Shown in pieces: positions 63,648-64,000 of a stretch of DNA of 64,000 bases (its first letter is position 1; each line of letters begins with the position of its first letter). The notes under the pieces are model-generated. The model was not told the origin of the DNA and made no database searches. It saw nothing but the letters and a program-made list of their open reading frames with translations. Both the position numbers and the translations under genes were made by a program. Source of the DNA: an uncultured Saprospiraceae bacterium (GTDB lineage: Bacteria > Bacteroidota > Bacteroidia > Chitinophagales > Saprospiraceae); NCBI GenBank assembly GCA_937951615.1, contig CALFBH010000042.1, forward strand, positions 1 to 64,000, given 5' to 3'.

Positions 63648-64000
63648 TTAATTGTGGGTTGAAAAGAACAAGCTCAGCAACTGCTCTGCGCCCTGAAAAG
63701 GCGAAAGCTGCCCAGCAATAACGGCTTGCTCAATGGTATGCAGTTGATCTTTGATTTTTAGGTGTTCAAAAAACTGGCTGTTCAGTCGGTTTTTGATGGT
63801 TTCGTAGAGCCAGAATTTGGCTTGCTCTTGTCGGTGTGTTTGCCAAAAGCCGTTTTCCTGGGTGTCTTTTTTATACTTTAAAATAGTGTCCCAAATATCT
63901 TCAATACCTGTCTGCTGCAAAGCTGAGCAAGTCAGCACCTGCGGTATCCAGCCGCTTGCTTGAGGTGGGTAGAGATGTAGCGCATTTCGATAGGCACTTT
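63648..64000 (-). CDS. meaB: MeaB/ArgK-type GTPase (C-terminal part, runs off the window)
   Basis: About 117 codons are visible on the minus strand and the frame stays open to the window edge, so the gene is cut by the window and not truncated. The readable part, with A-Y-R-N-A-L, then V-L-T-C-S-A-L-x-x-x-G-I-E-D-I-W-D and a long helical end with an F-W-L-Y-E-T-I-K-N-R-L segment, matches the C-terminus of MeaB. MeaB is a G3E-family P-loop GTPase that protects and reloads methylmalonyl-CoA mutase with coenzyme B12. The G motifs lie outside the window. Confidence 0.88.
   Translation of the reverse strand, partial: SAYRNALHLYPPQASGWIPQVLTCSALQQTGIEDIWDTILKYKKDTQENGFWQTHRQEQAKFWLYETIKNRLNSQFFEHLKIKDQLHTIEQAVIAGQLSPFQGAEQLLSLFFSTHN

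Noticed and set aside
63648-63938. A complete small protein starting at a GTG near 63938
   Set aside because: The frame stays open to the window edge and the sequence before it still matches MeaB, so it is the end of a longer gene.

Overview
The window looks like chromosomal DNA from a member of the Bacteroidota, probably a free-living Saprospiraceae-like or related bacterium. The evidence is a set of type IX secretion system (T9SS) features: C-terminal sorting domains on large secreted proteins, a PorP/SprF family membrane protein, an OmpA/beta-propeller protein and a giant SprB-like adhesin. Several genes are also preceded by the Bacteroidota promoter element TAnnTTTG, in three cases with a TTG/TTTG box 19-20 bp upstream. 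A serine palmitoyltransferase-like gene (bacterial sphingolipids), an Oar-type TonB-dependent receptor and the DNA's AT-rich look agree with this. No ribosomal RNA, CRISPR array, intact insertion sequence or prophage was seen.

Layout. Positions 1-4080 hold a run of small plus-strand genes mostly of unknown function (exported proteins, small membrane proteins, a TerB-like protein, a tiny cysteine-rich protein and a broken zinc-motif remnant). Positions 4180-14400 are a minus-strand T9SS surface locus: a 2192-residue adhesin, a PorP/SprF partner and an OmpA protein with TPR, propeller and carboxypeptidase-regulatory domains. Next come an Oar-like TonB receptor, an NAD(P)-binding protein, an ECF sigma factor, uvrA and an EamA transporter. 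Positions 24300-28050 are an accessory patch: a PD-(D/E)XK nuclease protein and an ATPase with a nuclease-like tail, converging on each other, with an unusual phased palindrome array in the ATPase promoter. Positions 28500-36200 carry rpoN, two exported carbohydrate-binding-type proteins, an amidohydrolase and pepT.

Positions 36200-44200 are mostly core metabolism: a four-helix-bundle (IVS) protein, a divergent reductase/serine palmitoyltransferase pair likely for sphingolipid synthesis, rnc-fabF-acpP, pyruvate kinase and a pterin carbinolamine dehydratase. Positions 44200-55440 carry an alpha/beta hydrolase, a HAD phosphatase, a CAU-anticodon tRNA, a secreted M4 metalloprotease, a TMTC-like TPR membrane protein, a MerR/B12-type regulator that has lost its cobalamin ligand, a MarR regulator, a coiled-coil exported protein and an HTTM membrane protein. 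Positions 55490-63400 are a minus-strand block of five exported proteins that appears to contain a duplicated two-gene cassette (a 17-residue-repeat stalk protein followed by a T9SS-sorted protein). The window ends inside meaB.

The most unusual non-coding structures are the 53-bp-phased palindromes at 27868-28019, three different 130-160 bp inverted-repeat elements, two 8-bp tandem arrays beside genes, terminator-like hairpins abutting promoter boxes, and an in-frame TGA replacing a zinc-ligand cysteine near 3262. All domain calls come from reading the sequence without database searches.
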